Shown here: in pieces, positions 44,586 to 55,836 of the stretch
Layout of the letters: each line of letters begins with the position of its first letter
Position numbering within the stretch: position 1 is the stretch's first letter
NCBI RefSeq assembly: GCF_001524445.2
Contig: NZ_CP013417.1
Coordinates: 2,914,001-2,978,000 of the forward strand
Origin: Burkholderia savannae
Lineage (GTDB): Bacteria; Pseudomonadota; Gammaproteobacteria; Burkholderiales; Burkholderiaceae
Reading direction: 5' to 3'
Length of the DNA stretch: 64,000 bases
Program-made: the position numbers and the translations under genes
Notes under the pieces: model-generated
Database searches by the model: none
Told to the model about the DNA's origin: nothing
Seen by the model: only the letters and a program-made list of their open reading frames with translations

Positions 44586-45143
44586 ATGACTCCGCGCGAT
44601 CTCACCTTCGTTCTCGGCGGCGCGCGCTCGGGCAAGAGCGCGCACGCCGAACGGCTCGCCGCCGCCGGCGGCCGGCCCGTCACGTATATCGCCACCGCCC
44701 GCGTCGCCGACGACGAATTCGCCGAGCGCGTCGCGCATCATCGCGCGCGCCGGCCGGCCGACTGGACGCTCGTGGAAGCGCCCGTCGAGCTCGCGCGCGC
44801 GATCGCGCAGCTCGACGACCCGCGCGCCTGCGTGCTCGTCGATTGCCTCACGCTCTGGCTCACGAACCTGCTCTGCCCCGCCGACGGCCCGGGCGTCGAC
44901 GACGCGCTGTGCGACGCGCGCGTCGCCGAGCTCGAAGCGGCGCTGCGCGCGAGCCGCGCGCAGATGATCGTCGTCAGCAACGAGATCGGCTTCGGCGTCG
45001 TGCCGCTCGGCGCGCAAACGCGCCGCTTCGTCGATACGCTCGGCCGCGTCAATCAGCGCGTCGCGGCGCTCGCGACACGCGTCACGCTGTGCGTGGCCGG
45101 CCTGCCCGTCACGATCAAGCACGAGGGCGAATCGCGATGCTGA
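44586..45143 (+). CDS. cobU: Bifunctional adenosylcobinamide kinase / guanylyltransferase
   Basis: A 185-residue nucleotide-binding enzyme that phosphorylates adenosylcobinamide and then attaches GMP to give adenosylcobinamide-GDP. The P-loop GGARSGKSAHAERL is at residues 10-23; CVLVDCLTLWLTNLL and VVSNEIGFGVVP are conserved. The ATG at 44586 is used; an upstream open frame through the GGCGTT array encodes only Ala-Leu repeats and is rejected. Its stop overlaps the cbiB start. Confidence 0.95.
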   Translation: MTPRDLTFVLGGARSGKSAHAERLAAAGGRPVTYIATARVADDEFAERVAHHRARRPADWTLVEAPVELARAIAQLDDPRACVLVDCLTLWLTNLLCPADGPGVDDALCDARVAELEAALRASRAQMIVVSNEIGFGVVPLGAQTRRFVDTLGRVNQRVAALATRVTLCVAGLPVTIKHEGESRC

Positions 45144-46081
45144 TGCTGTCGCTGCCCGCCGTCGCCATCCTCGCGGTCGCCGGCTGCATCGTCGACAAGC
45201 TCGTCGGCGAGCCGCGCACCGCGCATCCGCTCGTCGCATTCGGGCGGCTCGCCGCGCAGCTCGAGCGCGCACTCAATACCGGGCGACGCGGCCGGCTCGC
45301 CGGCCTCGCCGCGTGGCTCGCCGCCGTCGCGCCGCCCGTCGCGCTCGCCGCATGGCTCGTCGCGGCGCTGCCGTGGCCGCTCGCCGCCGCGCTGCACGTC
45401 GCGCTGCTGTGGTTCGCGCTCGGCGCGCGCAGCCTCGCCGAGCACATCGCGCCGATCGCCGCCGCGCTGCTGCGCCGCGATCTTCCGGCCGCGCGCACGC
45501 TGACCTCGCGCATCGTGTCGCGCGACACGAGCGCCGCCGACGAAGCCGCGCTCGCGCGCGCGGCGGTCGAATCGGCGCTCGAGAACGGCAACGACGCGAT
45601 CTTCGGCGCGCTCTTCTGGTTCGTGATCGCGGGCGGCCCCGGCGCGCTGCTGTTCCGGCTCGCGAACACGCTCGACGCGATGTGGGGCTACCGGACGCCG
45701 CGCTTCGCGCGCTTCGGCTGGGCGGCCGCGCGCATCGACGACGCGCTCAACTGGGCGCCCGCGCGCCTCACCGCCGCGAGCTACGCGCTGCTCGGCGACA
45801 CCGCGAACGCGTGGCGCTGCTGGCGCGCGCAGGCGCGCCACTGGGACAGCCCGAACGCCGGCCCCGTGATGGCGGCGGGCGCAGGCAGCCTGAACGTCGT
45901 GATCGGCGGCCCCGCCGTCTATCACGGCGCGCTCGAGGATCGCCCGGTGCTCGGCGCGGGCGAGCCCGCGGCGCCCGTGCACGTCGCGGCCGCGCTGTCG
46001 CTCGTCGCGCGCACGATGATTCTCTGGCTCGCGCTGCTGATCGCGGGCGCGGCGCTCACCATTGCAACGCACCATGGCTGA
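45137..46081 (+). CDS. cbiB: Adenosylcobinamide-phosphate synthase
   Basis: A 314-residue inner-membrane enzyme (CbiB, also called CobD) that attaches aminopropanol phosphate to adenosylcobyric acid. Conserved parts are DKLVGEPRTAHPLVAFGR near the start, SRDTSAADEAALARAAVES, LENGNDAIFGALFWF and MWGYRTPRFARFGWAAAR. Several hydrophobic helices span residues about 50-110. It overlaps cobU by 7 nt and cobD by 8 nt, so the run is translated as a coupled operon. Confidence 0.95.
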   Translation: MLMLSLPAVAILAVAGCIVDKLVGEPRTAHPLVAFGRLAAQLERALNTGRRGRLAGLAAWLAAVAPPVALAAWLVAALPWPLAAALHVALLWFALGARSLAEHIAPIAAALLRRDLPAARTLTSRIVSRDTSAADEAALARAAVESALENGNDAIFGALFWFVIAGGPGALLFRLANTLDAMWGYRTPRFARFGWAAARIDDALNWAPARLTAASYALLGDTANAWRCWRAQARHWDSPNAGPVMAAGAGSLNVVIGGPAVYHGALEDRPVLGAGEPAAPVHVAAALSLVARTMILWLALLIAGAALTIATHHG

Positions 46082-47123
46082 CGCACCGGCGATCACGCAC
46101 GGCGGCAACCTGCACGAAGCCGCGCTCCGCTACGGCATCCCGCGCGACGCGTGGCTCGATCTTTCGACGGGCATCAATCCGCACGGCTATCCGGTGCCGC
46201 CCGTGCCCGCCGACGCATGGCGCCGGCTGCCCGAGGACGACGGCGTGCTCGCCGCGCACGCGGCGCGCCACTACGGCGCGCCGAGCGCCGCGCACGTGCT
46301 GCCCGTCGCGGGGAGCCAGGCGGCGATCCGCGCGCTGCCCGCGCTGTTCGAGCGCGGCACGGTCGGCGTCGCGCCGCTCGCATACAGCGAGTACGCGCCC
46401 GCGTTCGCGCGTCACGGCCACGCGGGCGCGCCGCTCGACTGCGGCAGCGACGCGCTGCCCGCGGCGCTCACCTACGCGATCGTCGCGAATCCGAACAATC
46501 CGACCGCCGAGCGCATCGATCGCGCGCGGCTGCTGCGGTGGCACGCACAGCTCGTCGCGCGCGGCGGCGCCCTCGTCGTCGACGAGGCGTTCGCGGACGC
46601 CGACGCGCACGCGGGCGCGTCGCTCGCCGCGCATACGCATCGCGACGGCCTCGTCGTGCTGCGCTCGGTCGGCAAGTTCTTCGGTCTCGCGGGCGTGCGC
46701 GCGGGCTTCGCGCTCGCCGCGCCCGCGCTGCTGGAGCGGCTGCGCGACGCGCTCGGCGCGTGGACCGTCAGCGGCCCGGCGCGCCACGCAGTGCTCGCCG
46801 CATTCGCGGACGACGCATGGCAGCGCGCGACGCGCGAGCGGCTCGCTCACGACGGCGCGCGCCTCGCCGCGCTGCTGCGCGCGAACGGCTTCGTCGCGCA
46901 CGCGACGCCGCTGTTCAGCTGGACCGCCGATCCGCGCGCGCATGCGCTGCACGAGGCGCTCGCCGCGCGCGGCATCTGGACGCGCTACTTCGCACACGCG
47001 CCGAGCGTGCGGATCGGGCTGCCCGCTCTCGAGAACGAATGGCGGCGGCTCGAACACGCGCTCGCCGATTGCGTGCCGGCGCTGCCGGCCACGTTGACGA
47101 ACGCCGCCGGAGCGGCGCAATAA
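46074..47123 (+). CDS. cobD: L-threonine-phosphate decarboxylase
   Basis: A 349-residue PLP enzyme of the histidinol-phosphate aminotransferase fold (CobD in Salmonella, CobC in Pseudomonas nomenclature). It makes (R)-1-amino-2-propanol phosphate for the nucleotide loop of cobalamin. LDLSTGINPHGYP is characteristic, VANPNNPT and VVDEAFADAD are conserved, and the PLP lysine is in RSVGKFFGLAGVRAGF. It overlaps cbiB by 8 nt and is 4 nt from btuF. Confidence 0.94.
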   Translation: MADAPAITHGGNLHEAALRYGIPRDAWLDLSTGINPHGYPVPPVPADAWRRLPEDDGVLAAHAARHYGAPSAAHVLPVAGSQAAIRALPALFERGTVGVAPLAYSEYAPAFARHGHAGAPLDCGSDALPAALTYAIVANPNNPTAERIDRARLLRWHAQLVARGGALVVDEAFADADAHAGASLAAHTHRDGLVVLRSVGKFFGLAGVRAGFALAAPALLERLRDALGAWTVSGPARHAVLAAFADDAWQRATRERLAHDGARLAALLRANGFVAHATPLFSWTADPRAHALHEALAARGIWTRYFAHAPSVRIGLPALENEWRRLEHALADCVPALPATLTNAAGAAQ

Positions 47124-47127
47124 ATCG

Positions 47128-48042
47128 ATGCCCAAGCTCGCCCCTGTCCTTCGTATCGCCGTCGCGTGCGCGAGCGCGCTCTGCGTCACCGCCGCGCACG
47201 CGAGAATCGCCGTCACCGACGACGCCGGCCACACGATCACGCTCGCCGCGCCCGCGCAACGAGTCGTCAGCCTCGCGCCGCACGTGACCGAGCTCATCTA
47301 TGCGGCGGGCGGCGGCGCGAAGCTCGTCGGCGCGGTGTCGTACAGCGACTACCCGCCCGCCGCGAAGGCGCTTCCGCGCGTCGGCTCGAACAAGGCGCTC
47401 GATCTCGAACGGATCGCGGCGCTCAAGCCGGATCTGATCGTCGTCTGGCGCCACGGCAACGCCGAGCGCGAGACCGAGCGGCTGCGCGCGCTCGGCATCC
47501 CGCTCTACTTCAGCGAGCCGCGGCACCTCGACGACGTCGCGACGTCGCTCGACAAGCTGGGCGCGCTGCTCGGCACGCGCGAGCGCGCGGCGGCGGCGGC
47601 CGACGCGTACCGGCAGCGGATCGCGCAACTGCGCGCGCGTTACGCGAACCGGCCGCCCGTTACGGTGTTCTTCCAGGCGTGGGACAAGCCGCTCATCACG
47701 CTGAACGGCGACCACATCGTCAGCGACGTGATCGCGCTGTGCGGCGGACGCAACGTGTTCGCGCAACTGAAGCCGGTCGCGCCGTCCGTCACCGAAGAAG
47801 CGGTGCTCGCCGCGAATCCGGAAGCGATCGTGACGACGGCGGCCGGCGCGACCGCGACGCGCGACGCGCTGCCCGATTTCTCGCGCTGGCGCGCGTGGCC
47901 GAAGCTCGCCGCGGTCGCGCGGGGCAATCTGTTCGCGATCGACGGCGATCTGCTGACGCGACCCGCGCCGCGCATCGCGCAAGGGGCCGAAGCGCTGTGC
48001 CGGGATCTCGACGTCGCGCGCGCGCGGCGGCCGAGGCCGTGA
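47128..48042 (+). CDS. btuF: Cobalamin-binding periplasmic protein of an ABC importer
   Basis: A 304-residue secreted protein with a signal peptide (about 1-26, ending TAAHA) and a two-lobed BtuF/TroA-type fold: RVVSLAPHVTELIYAAGGG, VSYSDYPPAAK and LVVWRHG-type strands. It should bind vitamin B12 in the periplasm and hand it to the permease and ATPase encoded at 50917-52766 on the opposite strand. It is the last gene of the cobU-cbiB-cobD-btuF run. The identification as a B12 binder rests on fold plus context. Confidence 0.88.
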   Translation: MPKLAPVLRIAVACASALCVTAAHARIAVTDDAGHTITLAAPAQRVVSLAPHVTELIYAAGGGAKLVGAVSYSDYPPAAKALPRVGSNKALDLERIAALKPDLIVVWRHGNAERETERLRALGIPLYFSEPRHLDDVATSLDKLGALLGTRERAAAAADAYRQRIAQLRARYANRPPVTVFFQAWDKPLITLNGDHIVSDVIALCGGRNVFAQLKPVAPSVTEEAVLAANPEAIVTTAAGATATRDALPDFSRWRAWPKLAAVARGNLFAIDGDLLTRPAPRIAQGAEALCRDLDVARARRPRP

Positions 48043-48483
48043 CGCGGCGCGATCCACACTGCGTCGCCCGGATACGAGCGCGCGCGCAACTCGTTGCGCA
48101 CGCAAGCATGCAGGCCGGACCGTAACGGCGGCCGCGATCCGCCTGCGCACGCGCGCGACGTCGTTCGTCGACGCCTGAACGCAGCAATGCGCCGCACGAC
48201 GCCGATCGCGTCCGATCGCGGCGCTGCCATGGCGCAGCGCCGTTTGTACTGAATCTTCTTCGCCGTGTTCGCGATTTCGTGGGCGGCATTCCTGATGAGC
48301 AGCGACGTCTGCCGGCAATTCAGCAAGCGCATGCCGCCTTCTCTCCATGACTGGAACGCAGGCGCATCGTGGCCGCGTCGAATCCGCCAATCCGAACCGA
48401 TGCGCTCGCCGTCGCCCCGGCAAGCGTCGAGCGCCTCATTGGCCCACTGCGAACACGAAGCGCGGCGCGCGCTCACGCACGCT
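48043..48483. other. Convergent spacer between btuF and cobC
   Basis: 441 bp with no supported gene. A short inverted repeat GCGCAAC-TC-GTTGCGC at 48084-48099, 41 nt after btuF, has no T-run and is at best a weak terminator. No tandem array is present here. Confidence 0.5.
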
Positions 48484-49068
48484 TCACTCGTCCCAATGCA
48501 CGAGCCGCCAGCCGCCCGCGTGGCCGACGCGTCGCAGCCACACGACGCCGCCCACCGCGATCGGCCGCGCGAGCATCGCTTCGAGCGGGGCATCGAGCGC
48601 GTGCGACGCCAGCGTGCGCATCACGCCCGCATGCGTGACGGCCCAGCTCGCGCGCGCCGCATCGGCGAGCGTCGCCAGCGCCGGCCGCACGCGCGCGACG
48701 AACTGCGCGGCGCTCTCCCCGCCGTGCTCGCGCGCATGCATCAGATCCGCGCTCCATCGATCGAGCGCGTCGCGCCCGATCGCATCCCAGCGCTTCAGCT
48801 CCCACGCGCCGAAATCGATCTCGCGCAGCCGCACGTCGCATTCGAGCGGCGCGCCGGCCTCTCGCGCGAGCACGCGCGCGACGTCGGCGCAGCGCGCGAG
48901 CGGGCTCGACCACACGTTGCCCGCCGCGCCCGCGCCGAGCACGCGGAGCCGGCGCAGCACGTCGGCCGCGCCCGTCGCCGCGTCGGCCGCGAGCGGCACG
49001 TCGCTGCTGCCGTAGCAAACGCCCGCTTCGACGGCGACAGCCGGATGGCGAATCAGGACGAGATCCAT
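48484..49068 (-). CDS. cobC: Alpha-ribazole phosphatase (histidine phosphatase family)
   Basis: A 194-residue histidine phosphatase. The catalytic RHP motif is in VLIRHPAV (H9), the second histidine is in AVTHAGVMR, and SSPLARCADVARVLA and LREIDFGAWE are typical. CobC removes phosphate from alpha-ribazole phosphate in the nucleotide-loop pathway. It overlaps cobS by 16 nt and is the last gene of the minus-strand cobalamin operon. Confidence 0.9.
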   Translation of the reverse strand: MDLVLIRHPAVAVEAGVCYGSSDVPLAADAATGAADVLRRLRVLGAGAAGNVWSSPLARCADVARVLAREAGAPLECDVRLREIDFGAWELKRWDAIGRDALDRWSADLMHAREHGGESAAQFVARVRPALATLADAARASWAVTHAGVMRTLASHALDAPLEAMLARPIAVGGVVWLRRVGHAGGWRLVHWDE

Positions 49069-49811
49069 CCGAGCATCACCAGATAGATCGCGAGCTCGAA
49101 CACCTGCTGCGCGAAGCCGAGACAATCGCCGGTGTAGCCGCCGATGCGCCTGTCGAGATAACGCGCGATGCACGCGCGCAACGCGAGCGTCACCGCGAGC
49201 GCGAGCGCGCCCGCGCGCCAGTCGGGCCAGAACAGCCACGGCAGACCGAGCGCGGCCGCGAACATCAACGCGCTCGCGCGCATCCGATGGGCGACCGGCT
49301 GCGCCTTGCCTTCGGCGCGCGCGTAGTCGAGCGTGACGAGCAGGCTCGCGGCGAGCGTGCGGCTCGCCGCATGCGCGGCGATCATCGTCCACGCGGCGCG
49401 CGCGGGCGGCATCGCGGCGAGCGCCTGCCATTTCAGCGCGAGCGCGATCACGAGCGCCGCCGCGCCGAACGTGCCGATCCGCGAATCGCGCATGATCCGC
49501 AGCACGTCGTCGCGCGTGTAGCCGCCGCCGAACGCGTCGCAACTGTCGGCGAGGCCGTCCTCGTGCAGCGCGCCCGTCGCGACGAGCGTCGCCGCGATCG
49601 ACAGGAGCGCAGCGACGCCCGTCGGCCACACGCGCGACGCGGCGAGATGCACGGCCGCCGCGAGCGCGCCGACGCACACGCCGACGAGCGGAAAGTAACG
49701 CGCCGCGTGCGCGAGATCGACGGCCGCGCCGCTGATCGCGCGCGGCACCGGCACGCGCGTGAAATACCCGAGCGCGACGACGAAGTAGCGCAGTTCGGCG
49801 AGCGGATTCAT
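49053..49811 (-). CDS. cobS: Adenosylcobinamide-GDP ribazoletransferase (cobalamin synthase)
   Basis: A 252-residue inner-membrane protein that joins adenosylcobinamide-GDP and alpha-ribazole to make adenosylcobalamin. The conserved ALGYFTRVPVPR near the start, GALHEDGLADSCDAFGGG (the metal-binding acidic loop, about residues 81-98) and DSRIGTFG are all present, along with many hydrophobic helices. It lies 6 nt after cobT. Confidence 0.95.
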   Translation of the reverse strand: MNPLAELRYFVVALGYFTRVPVPRAISGAAVDLAHAARYFPLVGVCVGALAAAVHLAASRVWPTGVAALLSIAATLVATGALHEDGLADSCDAFGGGYTRDDVLRIMRDSRIGTFGAAALVIALALKWQALAAMPPARAAWTMIAAHAASRTLAASLLVTLDYARAEGKAQPVAHRMRASALMFAAALGLPWLFWPDWRAGALALAVTLALRACIARYLDRRIGGYTGDCLGFAQQVFELAIYLVMLGWISS

Positions 49812-49817
49812 CGCGCG

Positions 49818-50873
49818 TCACGCATCGCGGTTCGCGACGCCCGCCGACTCGAAGCTCGCCATCTCGTTGACGAACGCCGCCGCCGCGCGCACGAGCGGCA
49901 GCGCGAGCGCGGCGCCCGTGCCCTCGCCGAGACGCAGATCGAGCGCGAGCAGCGGCTCGCCGCCGAAATGCTCGAGCATGCGCCGATGCCCCGCTTCGTT
50001 CGACACGTGCGAGAACACGCAGTATTCGCGCACCGCGGGCGCGAGCGCGTCGGCGACGAGGAGCGCGGAGGTCGCGATGAAGCCGTCGACGAGAATCGCC
50101 ATTCGCGCGCGCGCCGCCTCGATGAACGCACCCGCCATCATCGCGATCTCGAAGCCGCCGAACGTCGCGAGCACGTCGAGCGGCTCGATCGCGTCCGCGT
50201 GCCGCGCGAGCGCGCGCCCGAGCACCGCGCGCTTGTGCGCGAGCCCCGCGTCGTCGAGCCCCGTGCCGCGGCCGACGCACGCGTCGATCGGCACGTTCAG
50301 CAGGCGGCTCATCACGCACGCGGCCGCCGACGTGTTCGCGATCCCCATCTCGCCGAAGCCGATCACGTTGGTGCCGAGCGCCGCGTGATGCCGCACGCGC
50401 GCGGCGCCCGCGGCGAGCGCGGCGAGCGCTTCGTCGCGCGACATCGCGCGCTCGTGCGCGAAGTTGCGCGTGCCGCGCGCGATCGCCGCGCCGACCAGTT
50501 GCGGCGATTCGGGCAGCGGCGACGCAACGCCCGCGTCGACGATCTCGAGCGCGAGGCCCGCGACGCCCGAAAACGCGTTGATCGCGGCGCCCCCCGCCAC
50601 GAAGTTCGCGACCATCTGCGCGGTCACCGCCTGCGGATACGGGCTCACGCCTTCGGCCGCGATCCCGTGGTCGCCCGCGAACACGATCATGACGGGACGC
50701 GCGACGCTCGGCGCGGCGGTGCGCTGGATCAGGCCGAGCTGCAGCGCGAGCGCTTCGAGGCGGCCGAGACTGCCGGGCGGCTTCGTCTTGTGATCGATCG
50801 TGCGCGTGAGCGTCGCGCGCAGCGCGGCGTCGTCGAGCGGGGCGATGTGCGGCAGGGAGTAGGTGGAGGTCAT
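49818..50873 (-). CDS. cobT: Nicotinate-nucleotide:dimethylbenzimidazole phosphoribosyltransferase
   Basis: A 351-residue cytoplasmic enzyme that makes alpha-ribazole phosphate from dimethylbenzimidazole and nicotinate mononucleotide. Family marks are KPPGSLGRLEALALQLG, VFAGDHGIAAEGVSPYP, GEMGIANTSAAA with the catalytic-glutamate region further on (GEGTGAALALPL), and the cap sequence AGAAINAFSG-type loop. It follows the btuD gene by 43 nt in the btuB-to-cobC operon. Confidence 0.95.
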   Translation of the reverse strand: MTSTYSLPHIAPLDDAALRATLTRTIDHKTKPPGSLGRLEALALQLGLIQRTAAPSVARPVMIVFAGDHGIAAEGVSPYPQAVTAQMVANFVAGGAAINAFSGVAGLALEIVDAGVASPLPESPQLVGAAIARGTRNFAHERAMSRDEALAALAAGAARVRHHAALGTNVIGFGEMGIANTSAAACVMSRLLNVPIDACVGRGTGLDDAGLAHKRAVLGRALARHADAIEPLDVLATFGGFEIAMMAGAFIEAARARMAILVDGFIATSALLVADALAPAVREYCVFSHVSNEAGHRRMLEHFGGEPLLALDLRLGEGTGAALALPLVRAAAAFVNEMASFESAGVANRDA

Positions 50874-50916
50874 CGGTTCGCCTCGTGGGTGGAATGGGTC
50901 GCGCGATGCGCGTCGG

Positions 50917-51741
50917 TCAGATGATGCGGCCGGGCGCGCCGGGCCATGCGGGCACGAGCGCCTCGTGGCCGTCGCGCTCGATCAGCACGAGCGGATAGCC
51001 GAACGCGCGGCTCGCGAGCTCGGGCGTCAGCACGTCGCGCACCGGGCCCGCGTGCGCGGCGCCGTTGCCGTCGAGCAGCAGCGCGTGCGTCGCGAAGCGG
51101 CGCGCGAGATTCAGGTCGTGGCACGAGAAGATCGCCGTGCGTTCGCCCGCGCGCAGCCAGTCGGCGAGCGCGACGAGACAGTCGATCTGATGATGCAGGT
51201 CCAGGTGCGCGAGCGGTTCGTCGAGCAGCAGCAGCGGCGCGTCCTGGCACAGCGCGGCCGCGAGCGCGACGCGCTGCCGCTCGCCGCCCGACAGCGACAG
51301 CACGTCGCGCGCGGCGAACGATTCGAGCCCGAGCCGCGCGAGCGCCGCGTGCGCGGCCGCGCGATCGTCGGGGCGCTCCCAGCCCCAGCCTGTCAGATGC
51401 GGAAAGCGGCCAAGCAGCACAGTGTCGAACACGCTCGCGCTGAACGCGTCGTAAAGCGTCTGCGCCATCACCGCGCGCCGCCGCGCGAGCGCTTCGGGCC
51501 GCCAGTCGGCGAGCGGCACGCCGTCCGCCTCGACATGGCCCGCCGCGGGCTTCGCGAGCCCCGCGAGCGTCGTGATCAGCGTCGTCTTGCCCGCGCCGTT
51601 CGGCCCGGCGACGCACCACAGCTCGCCCGGATAGAACGTATGCGTGAAGTCGTCGAGCAGCGTGCGCGCGCCCGCCTTCAGCACGACGCGCAGCGTGCCG
51701 TAGCGGGCCGAGCGCGACGTCGGCGCGCGGTGCGTCGTCAT
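50917..51741 (-). CDS. btuD: ABC transporter ATPase for cobalamin/iron-siderophore type import
   Basis: A 274-residue ATPase: Walker A GPNGAGKTTLITTL, signature LSGGERQRVALAAAL, Walker B LLLLDEPLAHLD, and the H-loop histidine in IFSCHDLNLA. Class II importers of the BtuCD/FecCD type use such subunits. The adjacent BtuC-like permease (ATGA overlap), the riboswitch-controlled receptor upstream and the cob genes downstream make vitamin B12 the expected cargo. Confidence 0.92.
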   Translation of the reverse strand: MTTHRAPTSRSARYGTLRVVLKAGARTLLDDFTHTFYPGELWCVAGPNGAGKTTLITTLAGLAKPAAGHVEADGVPLADWRPEALARRRAVMAQTLYDAFSASVFDTVLLGRFPHLTGWGWERPDDRAAAHAALARLGLESFAARDVLSLSGGERQRVALAAALCQDAPLLLLDEPLAHLDLHHQIDCLVALADWLRAGERTAIFSCHDLNLARRFATHALLLDGNGAAHAGPVRDVLTPELASRAFGYPLVLIERDGHEALVPAWPGAPGRII

Positions 51742-52766
51742 CGCGCAGCCCTCCGCAGCAGCATCCACAGGAACAGCGGCACGCCGATCAGCGCGGTCAT
51801 CACGCCGACCGGCAATTGCGCGGGCGCGATCGCCGTGCGCGCGAGCAGGTCCGCGGCCATCACGCCCGCGCCGCCCGCGAGCATCGAGGCGGGCAGCAGC
51901 ATCCGCTGATCGTTGCCGAACGCGAGCCGCAGCGCGTGCGGCACGACGAGCCCGACGAAGCCGATCGTGCCCGCCGTCGTGACGGCCGCGGCCGCCGCGA
52001 GCGACGCGATCAGATAGATGCGCAAACGCAGCCGCGCGACCGGCACGCCGAGCGCGGCCGCCGCCGTGTCGCCGCGCAGCAGCACGTTCAATTGCGGCGC
52101 GACCGGCAACGCGACGAACGCGGCGAGCGCGAGCGCCGCCAGCGCGAACCACGGCGACGCCGCGCCGCTCAGGTCGCCCGACAGCCAGAACAGGATGCCG
52201 CGCAAGCGCTCTTCGGGCGCGATCGCGAGCATCAGCGTGATGAGCGCGAACCAGCCCGCCGAGATCACGACGCCCGTGAGCAAGAGGCGCGGCGATGCGT
52301 CGCGCGGCTCGCCGCGCCACAGCTCGCGGCGTGCGAGCCCGAGCACGAACGCGATCGACGCGAGCGCGCCCGCGAACGACGCCGCGTCGACGATCCACCA
52401 TGCGCCGCCCGCGATCATCGCGACGAGCGCGAACGCGGCCGCGCCGCCCGACACGCCGAGCACGTAAGGCTCGGCGAGCGGATTGCGCAGCAGCACCTGC
52501 AGCAATGCGCCCGCGAGCGCGAGGAGCGCGCCGCAGCCGAAGCCCGCGAGCGCGCGCGGCAGCCGCAGCGTGCGGACGATGTCGGCCGCGAGCGGATCGG
52601 CGCTCGCGCGATGAGCGAGCGCCGCGAACGCGTCAAGCGGCGTCACCGGCACGCTGCCGAGCGTGAGCGACGCGACGAACGCCGCGCATGCGACGAGCGC
52701 GAGCGCGGCCCAGATCGCGGCCGCGCGCGCGGCGTGCATGCCGGCGCCGCGCGCGTCGGCTCTCAT
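51738..52766 (-). CDS. btuC: BtuC-like ABC permease (FecCD family)
   Basis: A 342-residue inner-membrane permease with about ten helices and the FecCD marks LRLPRALAGFGCGALLALAGALLQ, NPLAEPYVLGVSGGAA and GFVGLVVPHALRL. It forms the channel of the cobalamin importer. The ATG at 52766 is chosen because GGGAGG stands seven bases upstream; a GTG at 52808 lacks this. It overlaps btuD by 4 nt and lies 69 nt after btuB. Confidence 0.92.
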   Translation of the reverse strand: MRADARGAGMHAARAAAIWAALALVACAAFVASLTLGSVPVTPLDAFAALAHRASADPLAADIVRTLRLPRALAGFGCGALLALAGALLQVLLRNPLAEPYVLGVSGGAAAFALVAMIAGGAWWIVDAASFAGALASIAFVLGLARRELWRGEPRDASPRLLLTGVVISAGWFALITLMLAIAPEERLRGILFWLSGDLSGAASPWFALAALALAAFVALPVAPQLNVLLRGDTAAAALGVPVARLRLRIYLIASLAAAAAVTTAGTIGFVGLVVPHALRLAFGNDQRMLLPASMLAGGAGVMAADLLARTAIAPAQLPVGVMTALIGVPLFLWMLLRRAAR

Positions 52767-52835
52767 GCCGCCTCCCGCGCGCGAAGGCGCGAGCGGCGCG
52801 CGCGGCACCGACTGCGCCGAAGCCGCGGCCGGCCG

Positions 52836-54953
<2,118 letters not shown>

Positions 54954-55009
54954 GAACGACATCCTGTTGAGCCACAGCGGGGCCCGCTTCCCCGCAGGCC
55001 CTGCATCAC

Positions 55010-55031
55010 GGAGACGGGCGCGCCCGTCTCC
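55010..55031 (-). promoter_or_regulatory. 22-bp perfect palindrome between riboswitch and btuB start
   Basis: GGAGACGGGCG followed by CGCCCGTCTCC, just downstream of the riboswitch aptamer. A second hairpin, GCGGGG with CCCCGC, lies nearer the start codon (about 54975-54995). Neither has a T-run, so the expression platform probably works by hiding the ribosome-binding site rather than by termination. Confidence 0.55.
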
Positions 55032-55037
55032 CCGCCG

Positions 55038-55270
55038 CGGCCGGTATCCGGGCTCGCGACGTCACCGCCTCGCCTTCCCGCGCGAAACGCGCAGTGGCAC
55101 CACGCCGGCGGCCGGCCGAGCCGGCCGTGCCGACGCATCGAGAGTGCGGCTTGCATCGGATTCGATGCGATCGCTTACCGTTGCGGGGGCAGCGCAGGTT
55201 GGCTCGGTCCCGGCGGACGTCGCGCCCTGCTTCCCGTTTAACCGCGCGCGAAGCGCGCGAGCACCGAGGC
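55038..55270 (-). ncRNA. Cobalamin riboswitch controlling btuB
   Basis: Read on the minus strand, the leader shows the class marks in order: GGTGC at the 5' end, TTAAACGGGAAGCAGG, CCAACCTGCGCTGCCCCCGC (20 bases) continuing into AACGGTAAGC, then CACTGCGCG, GGGAAGGCGAGGCGG, and the B12 box GAGCCCGGATACCGG (55041-55055). Binding of adenosylcobalamin should repress the btuB-btuC-btuD-cobT-cobS-cobC operon. The predicted transcription start coincides with the aptamer's 5' end. Confidence 0.95.
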
Positions 55271-55276
55271 GGCGCC

Positions 55277-55306
55277 AGTTTAGGAGCGCGCGCGCCGCAG
55301 CGTCAA
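55277..55306 (-). promoter_or_regulatory. btuB promoter
   Basis: Reading leftwards, TTGACG (55306-55301) and TAAACT (55282-55277) are 18 bp apart, close to the sigma-70 consensus. Transcription would start near 55270, exactly where the riboswitch begins. Confidence 0.72.
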
Positions 55307-55485
55307 GAAAGCGCGACGACGCAGCGCAAGAAACGTCGCGCCGTGTGTCGTCGACACGATCGACATCAACGAACGACGAAGAGATTTCGCGGCGAGAAGC
55401 AGGGGTGTTACGTCTAGAAACGTTACAGATATCGGAAAGTCGCTTATTCCGCGCTAAAATGCTGGGTCTTTAGAGGACGCAGCAC

Positions 55486-55836
55486 ATGCTCAACGAACTC
55501 GAAACCCTATCTCAAAACATCGGCCGTCTGATCGCGCTGAATCAACGCCATCAAGCGGAACGGCTCGCGCTCGAGGAGCAGGTCGCGCAATTGCGCACGC
55601 AGGCGCAAACGCTGCGCTCGGAACTCGAGCAATTGCGCGACGAGCGCAACGCGCTCGCAGCGGAGCGCGACACGCTGTCGGCGAAGATCGACGACGCGCA
55701 AGTGAAGCTCAACGCGATTCTCGAAAAATTGCCGCGCACGAAAAGCGTGCCGGATGCGGAAAACCAGCTCGACCTGCTCGCGCCGCAGGCAAGCGATGAA
55801 GCCGAAGGCACGGCGAGCCACGGAGAACAGGCATGA
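55486..55836 (+). CDS. ZapB-like coiled-coil protein
   Basis: A 116-residue protein that is almost all coiled coil from about residue 15 to 85 (leucine and glutamine/glutamate-rich heptads such as LEEQVAQLRTQAQTLRSELEQ, trimmed here) with an acidic tail. Its small size and position directly before zapA, with an ATGA overlap, fit the ZapB/TIGR02449-type partner of the division ring. Sequence similarity to E. coli ZapB is limited, so the name is tentative. A TAAAAT hexamer at 55455-55460 may be its -10 box. Confidence 0.72.
   Translation: MLNELETLSQNIGRLIALNQRHQAERLALEEQVAQLRTQAQTLRSELEQLRDERNALAAERDTLSAKIDDAQVKLNAILEKLPRTKSVPDAENQLDLLAPQASDEAEGTASHGEQA

Noticed and set aside
42671..45136. Very long plus-strand frame leading into cbiB
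   Set aside because: It is antisense to cobQ, rich in Arg, Ala and His, and shows no domain. Only the part from 45137 is the real gene.
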